Shown here: in pieces, positions 61,801-64,000 of the stretch | How positions within the stretch are numbered: the first letter of the stretch is position 1 | How the letters are laid out: each line of letters starts with the position of its first letter | Origin: Diphasiastrum complanatum | Taxonomy: Eukaryota > Streptophyta > Lycopodiopsida > Lycopodiales > Lycopodiaceae | NCBI GenBank assembly: GCA_029204225.1 | Contig: CM055109.1 | Coordinates: 36,928,991-36,992,990 of the forward strand | Direction of reading: 5' to 3' | Length of the DNA stretch: 64,000 bases | Notes under the pieces: generated by a model | Seen by the model: the letters and a program-made list of their open reading frames with translations, nothing else | Database searches by the model: none | Told to the model about the DNA's origin: nothing | Made by a program: the position numbers and the translations under genes

Positions 61801-62843
61801 GATGTCGTAAGACATGAAAAGTAGCTTAGATCTCTGTGAAGAGATACAGGCAATAGTGCCACCAGGAAACTCAAGGTAATAATGCTTTTATTGTCTTTGG
61901 TGCTTGTTGCAGAGACGAGGCCGGGCTGGACGAGTTCAAGCAGGTGTTTGCTTTCATCTATATCCTAAGCTTCTTTATCAAGCCATGCCTAGGTATCATT
62001 TGCCAGAGATACATCGTACTCCTTTGGAGGAGCTTTGCCTCCAAATTAAGACCCTGCAGCTTGGGAGTATTGCAAACTTTCTAGCCAAGGCTCTGCAACC
62101 TCCACAGTTCCTTGCCGTACAGAATGCTATCAATTTGCTGAAGATCATTGGAGCATTGAACGAGGAGGAGGAGCTCACTTCATTAGGTTTTTCTCTATTT
62201 TCATGTTGCTATGGTAAAATGGATATTCATCACAGCTTTTTCCTTTGTCAGCTCATGTGATTGTTAACATTCCAATAGAACGACAGGTTCCCATCTTGCG
62301 ACCTTGCCATTAGACCCAAAGTTAGGAAAGATGCTGGTAATGGGTGCTGTCTTCCAGTGTGTTGGGCCTATCCTCACTATTGCAGCTTCATTGGCCCATC
62401 GTGATCCATTTGTGCTTCCAATCGATAGGAAAGAAGAAGCTGATGAAGCTAAGAGGCAATTCGCAAGAGACTCTCAAAGGTAACTGCCGAAAAAGGCTTT
62501 GGTCTATCCAGAGTTTCAAATTTTTGAATTCAGCGCAAAAATTTGCATGCCTTTAGCACAAAATGGTGCTTAATAACACTTTGTTGACTGAATAATAGGA
62601 ATTTGTTATACTGAAAGATTCAATTTCTTGAGATGTAATTTAGAATATTCATGCAGTGATCACATGGCTCTGGTGAAGGCATTTGAAGGCTATCAAGCAG
62701 CCAAGTGGCAGGGCTGTGAGCGTAGTTTCTGCTGGAAGAATTTTTTGTCTCCATCAACCATGCAGATGATCGAAGACATGCGTTTGCAGTTTTTGGATCT
62801 TCTTGCTGACATAGGTTTTATAAATAAGTCATTTGGCCCTCAG
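17336..62843 (+). CDS. DExH1: DExH-box ATP-dependent RNA helicase, DExH1/DHX36-like (13 exons, partial)
   Basis: This is an SF2 helicase of the DEAH/RHA family, expected to unwind RNA, or G-quadruplex nucleic acid as in DHX36, using ATP. Exons: 17336-17441, 17715-17954, 18088-18143, 26480-26570, 33740-34015, 34261-34464, 35002-35160, 49197-49289, 57373-57587, 60306-60465, 61913-62186, 62287-62479, 62657-62843. They sum to 2254 bp, and all phases join into one open frame of about 751 codons. Motifs: [10 protein letters not shown] (33755-33781), Ia TQPRR, II DEIH (34303-34314), III SAT (34399-34407), [28 protein letters not shown] (61913-61933). The HA2 region follows, and the OB-fold domain begins in the last exon. 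The N-terminal double-stranded-RNA-binding-like exons and the C-terminus are outside the window. The order and wording match plant DExH1 rather than DExH3 or DExH5. No internal stops are seen, so the gene is probably functional despite its TE-filled introns. Exact splice junctions are inferred from homology and splice consensus. Confidence 0.93.
17715..17954 (+). CDS. DExH1: DExH1-like exon b
   Basis: Eighty codons start [19 protein letters not shown]. The M-S-T-x-T-E-x-R-V-E motif is typical of plant DExH1. A poorly conserved, charged, low-complexity linker follows. The acceptor is GTGAAGCAG and the donor GTTTGT. Confidence 0.88.
18088..18143 (+). CDS. DExH1: DExH1-like exon c (56-bp small exon)
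   Basis: The exon encodes [18 protein letters not shown] plus two bases. The acceptor is TGTGTTAG and the donor GTATCA. A donor 4 bp earlier (GTAGGT) was rejected because only this one keeps frame with the next exon. It lies before an 8.3-kb intron. Confidence 0.75.
18144..19048. other. Intron 3 start, no recognisable element
   Basis: Neither strand shows a protein domain. The short frames at 18682-18888 and 18837-19133 have no motif. The stretch ends where a gypsy LTR appears to begin. Confidence 0.4.
19049..19604 (-). repeat. Ty3-gypsy (chromovirus) 3' LTR, left edge approximate
   Basis: The right edge is marked on the minus strand by the polypurine tract TTCAAGGGGAGAAGAA followed by TGTTATGTGC at 19604. 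It resembles the layout of the LTRs at 40949 and 46966 (TGTTATGGCC after an AAGGAGGGAAGAA tract). The left edge at TGTGAAATAGG is a best guess. Confidence 0.6.
19633..19952 (-). mobile_element. Chromovirus integrase C-terminus with chromodomain
   Basis: The minus-strand frame at 19633-19872 encodes [20 protein letters not shown], the aromatic-cage part of a chromodomain found at the integrase end of Ty3-gypsy chromoviruses. Upstream at 19873-19952 is a [13 protein letters not shown]-like integrase tail in another frame. The rest of the element is missing; Copia D begins at about 19953. Confidence 0.8.
19953..20928 (+). repeat. Copia D 5' LTR with TCGCGA cluster
   Basis: It ends CTTACA at 20928, followed after one base by the primer-binding site TGGTATCAGAGCC (20930). 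The start TGATCAGACAG is inferred from the end of gypsy homology. Within 20110-20415 the hexamer TCGCGA occurs eight times, in TGTCGCGAAC and ATTCGCGAAA contexts. Positions 20391-20481 recur at 24798-24888. Confidence 0.65.
21011..22390 (+). pseudogene. Copia D gag-protease-pre-integrase frame
   Basis: An open frame of about 459 codons begins [20 protein letters not shown]. It includes the gag capsid region ([14 protein letters not shown]) and a knuckle [14 protein letters not shown] of the C-x2-C-x4-H-x4-C form. A second knuckle, [14 protein letters not shown], matches at the outer cysteines only. The protease is [14 protein letters not shown] at about 22043, and the pre-integrase block is [10 protein letters not shown]. 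It ends at an in-frame TAG at 22388, before the zinc-binding cysteines of integrase, which follow in another frame. Confidence 0.85.
22460..23823 (+). pseudogene. Copia D integrase and RT N-terminal half
   Basis: Positions 22460-22732 carry the integrase zinc-end and core start ([28 protein letters not shown]). A frameshift and short deletion precede 22687-23823, which continues [20 protein letters not shown], then the RT start [20 protein letters not shown] and [20 protein letters not shown]. The usual M-D-V-K-T-A-F-L-x-G motif reads [14 protein letters not shown] here. Confidence 0.82.
23729..24797 (+). pseudogene. Copia D RT active-site half and RNase H
   Basis: The frame encodes [10 protein letters not shown], the catalytic [11 protein letters not shown] (YVDD at about 23955), [14 protein letters not shown], and RNase H with [34 protein letters not shown] and [15 protein letters not shown]. 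It stops short of the usual RNase H C-terminus. The last codons run directly into LTR-like TCGCGA sequence at 24798, indicating a deletion of the internal 3' end. Confidence 0.85.
24798..24888 (+). repeat. Truncated Copia D 3' LTR remnant
   Basis: Ninety-one bases starting TGTCGCGAAATATTC match 20391-20481 with a few substitutions and end at TTCTGTTA. The rest of the LTR is replaced by hAT transposase sequence. The junction with RNase H lies within the TCGCGA repeat, so repeat-mediated deletion is plausible. Confidence 0.75.
24889..25675 (+). pseudogene. hAT transposase relic (DUF659 and middle region)
   Basis: The plus strand encodes [10 protein letters not shown], then [30 protein letters not shown] and a [15 protein letters not shown] block. 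These match the DUF659 RNase H-like core of a hAT transposase. In another frame at about 25375-25660 it continues [18 protein letters not shown] and [16 protein letters not shown]. The same blocks in the same order occur on the minus strand at 39492-40323. Stops and frameshifts are frequent, and neither BED finger nor dimerisation domain is present. Confidence 0.85.
25808..26168 (-). repeat. Solo Copia-type LTR
   Basis: The block runs from TGTTGGCTAAATC to TTTCTAATA (plus-strand view) and shares the CTAAAATAGCTTGCAAGCATG block with other family A LTRs. No primer site, polypurine tract or coding sequence adjoins it. No target duplication is visible, so it may be truncated. Confidence 0.6.
26480..26570 (+). 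CDS. DExH1: DExH1-like exon d
   Basis: The exon encodes [20 protein letters not shown] then [10 protein letters not shown]. This is the K-L-P-A-F-K segment immediately before the Walker A strand. The acceptor is GGCTAG and the donor GTATGT. It sits between 8.3-kb and 7.2-kb introns. Confidence 0.9.
26571..27549. other. Intron 4 start, includes a microsatellite
   Basis: There is no recognisable coding domain. The main feature is the CT tract at 27027-27098. Confidence 0.45.
27027..27098. repeat. (CT)36 microsatellite
   Basis: Seventy-two bases of uninterrupted CT dinucleotide, within helicase intron 4 on the pyrimidine-rich sense strand. Confidence 0.97.
27550..28170 (+). CDS. ORF with GIY-YIG-like endonuclease domain, possibly from a Penelope-like element
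   Basis: A 173-codon frame (27550-28071) carries [20 protein letters not shown], an equivalent of the GIY...YxG strands. It is followed by [15 protein letters not shown] (helix with arginine and histidine) and [12 protein letters not shown]. Just beyond, in shifted frames to about 28150, come AWLREL, RTLQSFF and RGYNLEGKS. These resemble the E-x-x-W-I-x-x-L...P-x-G-Y-N end of GIY-YIG domains in Penelope-like retroelements. The glycine of YIG is aspartate here, and the frame breaks, so the copy is probably inactive. I found no reverse transcriptase nearby. The first 110 codons are unidentified. Assignment rests on motif pattern only. Confidence 0.45.
28440..28531. mobile_element. One end of a hAT-like miniature element (GGAACG word)
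   Basis: The block has nearby inverted copies of GGAAC/GTTCC and ends ACGCATCTATG at 28531, the same terminal GCATCTATG as the elements at 48450 and 61119. The other end and the target duplication could not be located. The left part may extend to about 28210. Confidence 0.45.
28532..30444 (-). mobile_element. LTR element family F, no recognisable genes
   Basis: At 28545-28570 the minus strand has a polypurine tract (AACATTAAGGGGGG) followed by TGTAATGTG and the start of an LTR, cut by the hAT end on the left. The other LTR lies at about 30231-30444 and begins TGTTAGTAAATG on the minus strand. It matches 50385-50591. The interior has no gag or pol domain, so this resembles a non-autonomous element. 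Confidence 0.5.
30445..31605. other. Intronic sequence without recognised elements
   Basis: A plus-strand frame at 30446-30682 ends at a possible donor (GAG|GTATAA), but its product has no familiar motif. Nothing else is recognisable in this part of intron 4. Confidence 0.35.
31606..32019 (-). repeat. Copia family A 3' LTR
   Basis: The 414-bp LTR is bounded by TGTCAGAATTTG on the left and CCTAACA on the right. The polypurine tract (AAGGGGGAG on the minus strand) is immediately to the right. It shares blocks with the LTR at 1088-1396. Confidence 0.75.
32020..33490 (-). mobile_element. Copia family A relic: RNase H, RT tail, then protease (internal deletion)
   Basis: The minus strand reads RNase H (32109-32540; [40 protein letters not shown]), RT end (32589-32825; [34 protein letters not shown]), pre-integrase (32889-33164; [17 protein letters not shown]) and protease (33107-33481; [15 protein letters not shown]). 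Integrase and most of RT are deleted at about 32825. There is no 5' LTR on the right. It lies inside helicase intron 4. Confidence 0.85.
33740..34015 (+). CDS. DExH1: DExH1-like exon e: motifs I, Ia and Ib
   Basis: Ninety-two codons start [19 protein letters not shown], containing the ATP-binding P-loop. They include CTQPRRIST and end with [11 protein letters not shown]. The acceptor is ATTTTCAG and the donor GTGCGT. All nucleotide-binding residues expected of RecA domain 1 are present. Confidence 0.95.
34261..34464 (+). CDS. DExH1: DExH1-like exon f: motif II (DEIH) and motif III
   Basis: Sixty-eight codons encode [20 protein letters not shown], with the Walker B DEIH box at 34303-34314, followed by the [13 protein letters not shown] block. 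It ends HIP, with donor GTAAGT. The following 537-bp intron contains a 333-bp miniature transposon. Confidence 0.95.
34555..34887. mobile_element. hAT-type miniature transposon (GAACCGT word)
   Basis: The 333-bp element has an exact 8-bp duplication GTAGAAAC (34547-34554, 34888-34895). Its ends are CATAGAA and TTCTATG. Repeated and inverted GAACCGT/ACGGTTC copies crowd both ends (34568-34640, 34800-34880). The AT-rich middle contains TTAATTAA runs. It occupies most of helicase intron 6. Confidence 0.88.
35002..35160 (+). CDS. DExH1: DExH1-like exon g, ending at a GC donor
   Basis: Fifty-three codons encode [20 protein letters not shown], then a lysine-rich linker ending FE. The only frame-keeping junction with the next exon is GAG|GCAAGA, a GC-AG intron. 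The AG|GCAAG context is the usual consensus for GC donors. The intron is 14.0 kb. Confidence 0.88.
35161..35560. other. Start of the 14-kb intron
   Basis: Sequence following the GC donor. No coding domain or repeat is recognised. Confidence 0.4.
35560..36830 (-). mobile_element. LINE reverse-transcriptase relic
   Basis: Read on the minus strand, 36545-36800 encodes an RT segment ([20 protein letters not shown]). Positions 35950-36100 continue with [12 protein letters not shown]. Positions 35790-35860 give [19 protein letters not shown], and 35640-35740 give the catalytic [19 protein letters not shown]. These are the F-x-D-F-x-K-A-F, G-V-K-Q-G-C-P-L-S-P-T-L-F and Y-[VA]-D-D motifs of LINE RT. 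Several stops are present. The miniature element at 36105-36544 splits it. Confidence 0.75.
36105..36544. mobile_element. hAT-type miniature transposon (GGGAACG word)
   Basis: The 440-bp element has an 8-bp duplication TCAAATAG (36097-36104, 36545-36552). Its ends are CATAGTTACC and the inverted form GGTAACTAACCATG, an imperfect pair. Many GGGAACG/CGTTCCC copies occur at 36115-36180 and 36400-36530. It inserted into an older LINE, whose RT reading continues on both sides. Confidence 0.82.
37751..37804. repeat. Compound (TC)n(AC)n microsatellite
   Basis: Twelve TC units are followed by about fifteen AC units, with minor interruptions just after. It lies in the 3' non-coding side of the hAT transposase gene. 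Confidence 0.95.
38790..39127 (-). pseudogene. hAT dimerisation (hATC) domain exon
   Basis: The exon encodes [14 protein letters not shown], then [40 protein letters not shown] and [22 protein letters not shown]-x-W-W, the S-A-x-x-S-E-R-N-W-S-T motif and the K-R-N-x-L-x-x-x-x-x-x-x-L-V-F-V block are the hAT C-terminal signature. The splice sites ACAG|GTGCG and GAG|GTGAGT frame it. Confidence 0.9.
39492..40323 (-). pseudogene. hAT transposase DUF659 catalytic region exons
   Basis: Exon 40002-40323 encodes [20 protein letters not shown], then [27 protein letters not shown] and [16 protein letters not shown]. The D-G-W-T-D, V-T-D-N-A-S-N and [10 protein letters not shown] motifs contain the acidic catalytic residues of the hAT RNase H-like fold. 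Exon 39492-39895 continues [38 protein letters not shown] and [20 protein letters not shown]. The plus-strand relic at 24.9-25.7 kb is a paralogue. Confidence 0.9.
40949..41425 (-). repeat. 3' LTR of the nested non-coding element
   Basis: Starts TGTAAAGACC and ends GGCCATAACA in plus-strand view. The polypurine tract lies on its right and the CCATG duplication on its left. Confidence 0.9.
41737..41850. repeat. Left arm of a 110-bp inverted repeat (partner 46562-46673)
   Basis: The core CATAAGCTTTCAAGTAC and flanking 110 bp are the reverse complement of 46562-46673, with about five mismatches and a small indel. The arms are 4.7 kb apart within the same element. Confidence 0.88.
46562..46673. 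repeat. Right arm of the 110-bp inverted repeat
   Basis: The reverse complement of 41737-41850, ending exactly where the partial LTR copy begins. This suggests an inversion or template switch joining an inverted internal piece to LTR sequence. Confidence 0.88.
46675..46835 (-). repeat. Extra partial LTR copy inside the nested element
   Basis: About 161 bp match the first 161 bp of the LTR (from TGTAAAGACCC to AACTGGTAACCTAA), then diverge into 130 bp of unique sequence before the primer site. Its left edge coincides with the right arm of the inverted repeat at 46562-46673. Confidence 0.85.
46966..47442 (-). repeat. 5' LTR of the nested non-coding element
   Basis: Same 477-bp length and ends as 40949-41425. 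The primer-binding site is on its left (about 46947-46965) and the CCATG duplication on its right. Confidence 0.9.
47443..47834 (-). pseudogene. BED zinc finger of the hAT transposase
   Basis: The minus strand encodes [20 protein letters not shown] then AHLLQ, a C-x2-C followed by the T-R-V-R-x-H-L motif of plant BED fingers. A frameshift follows. The adjoining frame reads [20 protein letters not shown], the usual C-P-x-I stretch after the finger. The linker then runs to the retrotransposon insertion at 47442. Confidence 0.78.
48459..49196. other. End of the 14-kb intron
   Basis: No element is recognised. The T-rich stretch leads into the acceptor of exon h. Confidence 0.4.
49197..49289 (+). 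CDS. DExH1: DExH1-like exon h
   Basis: Thirty-one codons encode [20 protein letters not shown], then [11 protein letters not shown]. This is the conserved linker between the two RecA domains. The acceptor is CTTGAACAG and the donor GTACGT. It is isolated between 14.0-kb and 8.1-kb introns. Confidence 0.93.
49290..50384. other. Start of intron 8, no recognised element
   Basis: Two plus-strand frames (to 49349, and 49435-49752) have no motif. The second is hydrophobic but unlike any known family. Confidence 0.35.
50385..50591 (-). repeat. LTR fragment of family F
   Basis: About 205 bp match 30231-30444 (shared GCCCCTAGAATTAGCACGC and AACATTAGGGGTAA blocks). It ends TCTAACA at 50591, directly against the start of another LTR. 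Confidence 0.7.
50592..51079 (+). repeat. Copia family A 5' LTR
   Basis: The 488-bp block runs from TGTTAGAAATTAAATC to ATCAAATTTGGACA. It is followed by the primer site TGGTGTCAGAGC at 51080. It shares the TGATCTTACTTGTGTG and TGAGCATCAAATT blocks (in reverse) with the LTR at 1088-1396. Confidence 0.8.
51080..55215 (+). mobile_element. Ty1-copia family A relic E, full order but dead
   Basis: Plus-strand order: primer site, gag (51645-52461, with [14 protein letters not shown], whose knuckle lacks the last cysteine), protease (52520-52740, catalytic DSG mutated to DSS), pre-integrase and integrase (52695-53900; [44 protein letters not shown]), RT (54209-54900; [31 protein letters not shown]) and RNase H (about 54990-55215). 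It is broken by many stops and frameshifts and has no 3' LTR. It lies in helicase intron 8, sense orientation. Confidence 0.87.
55216..57372. other. Intron 8 remainder, unclassified repeat-like sequence
   Basis: There are short coding-like traces on the minus strand (for example 56329-56520, ending in a [13 protein letters not shown]-like stretch), but no domain I can name. It is probably a decayed retroelement. Confidence 0.35.
57373..57587 (+). CDS. DExH1: DExH1-like exon i: motif IV
   Basis: The exon encodes [20 protein letters not shown], continues [10 protein letters not shown] and [20 protein letters not shown], and ends in phase 2. It is the first part of RecA domain 2. The acceptor is CCTCCAG. 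The donor GTCTTT is weak but gives the correct frame with the next exon. Confidence 0.93.
57588..60305. other. Intron 9, no recognised element
   Basis: A 2.7-kb intron. The minus-strand frame at 59452-59895 is rich in repeated D-G-P words, but its codons look like a low-complexity GGCCATC repeat rather than a gene. No TE domain was recognised. Confidence 0.4.
60306..60465 (+). CDS. DExH1: DExH1-like exon j: motif V
   Basis: The exon encodes [20 protein letters not shown], then [20 protein letters not shown], and ends SAHQ. The last Q begins motif VI. The acceptor is TGCTGCAG and the donor GTACTC. The next intron (1447 bp) carries a 370-bp hAT miniature element. Confidence 0.95.
60750..61119. 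mobile_element. hAT-type miniature transposon (GAAACGCG word)
   Basis: The 370-bp element is flanked by an exact 8-bp duplication GTTTATAG (60742-60749, 61120-61127). Its ends are CATAGTTGC and GCATCTATG. Subterminal GAAACGCGTTTC palindromes occur at 60762-60856 and 61075-61105. Its interior at about 60930-61050 matches, inverted, the left interior of the full hAT at 37465-37570. It is therefore a deletion derivative of that type. It lies in helicase intron 10. Confidence 0.9.
61128..61912. other. Remainder of intron 10
   Basis: Between the miniature element and the acceptor of exon k. No coding domain. A TTTCTGATTA-containing block is loosely duplicated at about 61365 and 61430. Confidence 0.45.
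61913..62186 (+). CDS. DExH1: DExH1-like exon k: motif VI and HA2 start
   Basis: The exon starts [20 protein letters not shown], containing the arginine fingers of motif VI. It continues through [20 protein letters not shown] into the winged-helix/HA2 region ([19 protein letters not shown]). The acceptor is TTGTTGCAG. The donor GTTTTT is weak and phase 1. Confidence 0.95.
62287..62479 (+). CDS. DExH1: DExH1-like exon l: HA2 domain
   Basis: The exon encodes [20 protein letters not shown], then [20 protein letters not shown] and [15 protein letters not shown]. It forms the helical-bundle part of HA2. The acceptor is CGACAG and the donor GTAACT. The introns on both sides are only 100 and 177 bp. 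Confidence 0.94.
62657..62843 (+). CDS. DExH1: DExH1-like exon m (last visible)
   Basis: The exon encodes [20 protein letters not shown], then [20 protein letters not shown] and [15 protein letters not shown], ending FGPQ. It runs from the end of HA2 towards the OB-fold. The acceptor is CATGCAG and the donor GTGAAC. The remaining C-terminal exons are not in 62844-64000 and must lie beyond the right edge. Confidence 0.93.
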
Positions 62844-64000
62844 GTGAACTTTAGGTTGCAATGCCTCTTGAAGGATTATGAGCATTCTCAAGTTCATATT
62901 TTCTCTCTGCTATACGTTTATGAATCCATTATCTCGCTTTTCAGAAGTAATTTTAAGTTGTGCGCTCAATCTGTGATGTTAATTTTTTTAGTGAACTTCT
63001 CAACCTATGCATAGAAGATGTCACTCAGAAAGTACATAATAGAACAAAAATGTTCAGCATATTGATGAAGTACATAAGAACAATTTACAAAAGAGCAAAT
63101 TTATGCTATTAATATCCCCTCAGCCAGACTGCTCCCATGAAAGTATAAAGTAGACATTTATATGCTTGGCCTTTTTTGGGTTAAGTTTTGGGCTACTCTA
63201 CTATTATTTACTCTACATGCAATTTTTGGGGGCAGATCTTTGTTGGGCTATATTTATTACATACAAGAAGTTGGTGACCAATTTTTATCAAATTTTTGGA
63301 CCAATAGTAATTGCATAACAATTTTTGATAGATTTTGGATACCTTAATATTATCCTATTTTGGTCAATATTTGTGGTGAAAATACCATTCAATTTCCATC
63401 ATCCTTCTATGATGATTCTTCTAGTGATTTAACAATCATAGAAGAGTTTGATGAAAGTAAGAGAATGGTACTTATGGCCAAAGATACATGGGATTATAGT
63501 TACTAACAATAGTATAGAACCGTTCCTAGGAATGGATCCGTACCATTCCTAAGGTTCCTTAGGAACCATGCCTTCATATATATAAAAATACAAAAAATCT
63601 ATTTTTTGAAAAATAACTTTGGTCTGGGTAAATCCGTTTAGAAAAATGGTTAGACCATTGTTTCCGAAGGTCCTGAAAAAGGTTGTTGCGGATAAGAAAG
63701 GGGTTTAGGTTCCTTTAAAAGGTTTTGCACATAAAAAAAATGGTTTATCAAGTATAAAAGTTGTATTGTTTTTGGGTATGAAACCGTGCCTGTTTAGGAA
63801 GGCTTCCATTCCTAATAGGTATAGTTCTGTTCCTAAATAGGAACGGAACCGTACTTGGTCTAATTTCTATTTCTAAGGAACTAAATGACCATCTAAGGAA
63901 TGATACCCTACTTTATCCTATGCAAAAATGTTAGGAATGTGTGTATCGCTGCATGGAATGTGGTAATCAATATTGAGTTGAAACTAGAAGCAAATTTGCC
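62844..64000. other. Intron 13 start, with a possible hAT-like remnant at about 63510-63850
   Basis: No further helicase exon is found. At 63510-63590 and 63780-63850 there are scattered GGAACCG, TAGGAA and ATTCCTA words in both orientations, like the subterminal regions of the miniature elements elsewhere. No clean ends or target duplication could be assigned. Confidence 0.4.

Noticed and set aside
63510-63850. A sixth hAT miniature element
   Set aside because: The GGAACCG-like words are present, but neither matching ends nor an 8-bp duplication could be found, so it is only noted as a possible remnant.
1-64000. CRISPR arrays, operons, ribosome-binding sites, tRNA or rRNA genes
   Set aside because: The window is plant nuclear DNA. 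The repeated words are transposon subterminal repeats or microsatellites. The tRNA-like matches are short primer-binding sites only. No cloverleaf-bearing gene was seen.

Overview
This window is nuclear DNA from a large-genome land plant. One long host gene runs through most of it, and its introns are filled with transposable elements. The protein matches are plant-type, the retrotransposons are plant Ty1-copia and Ty3-gypsy types primed by initiator tRNA-Met, and introns reach 7-14 kb. This style fits a fern or gymnosperm, but the sequence alone does not settle the lineage.

The host gene (+ strand, 17336 to beyond 62843) encodes a DExH-box RNA helicase of the plant DExH1 (DHX36-like) group. 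I could place 13 exons. Spliced, they give one open frame of about 751 codons with helicase motifs I to VI, the HA2 region and the start of the OB-fold domain. The first and last exons lie outside the window. Introns without insertions are about 100-270 bp. The long ones (8.3, 7.2, 14.0 and 8.1 kb) carry transposons. The 14-kb intron starts at a GC donor.

1-13.7 kb is a minus-strand-dominated mass of nested and scrambled Copia elements (four lineages, called A, B, C and a mosaic) with a LINE remnant. 13.8-14.2 kb holds two exons of a starch synthase I gene on the minus strand, apparently an isolated fragment. 15.2-17.2 kb has a hAT-type miniature element and a single Copia LTR. 18.1-26.5 kb (intron 3) holds a gypsy chromovirus end, a fairly young Copia element (D) and a hAT transposase relic. 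26.6-33.7 kb (intron 4) has a long CT microsatellite, an ORF with a GIY-YIG-like nuclease domain, an LTR element without clear genes, and a Copia A relic. 35.2-49.2 kb (intron 7) has a LINE reverse-transcriptase relic split by a miniature element, then an 11.1-kb hAT transposon with its own transposase gene. That transposon is interrupted by a 6.5-kb non-coding LTR retrotransposon; both insertions have matching target-site duplications. 49.3-57.4 kb (intron 8) has head-to-head LTRs and a dead Copia A element. The last 7 kb holds helicase exons 9-13 and another hAT miniature element.

The most unusual signal is a group of hAT-like elements (15.2, 34.6, 36.1, 37.3-48.5 and 60.75 kb). They share short termini and 8-bp target duplications, and three share an interior sequence, but each carries a different repeated palindromic word near its ends.
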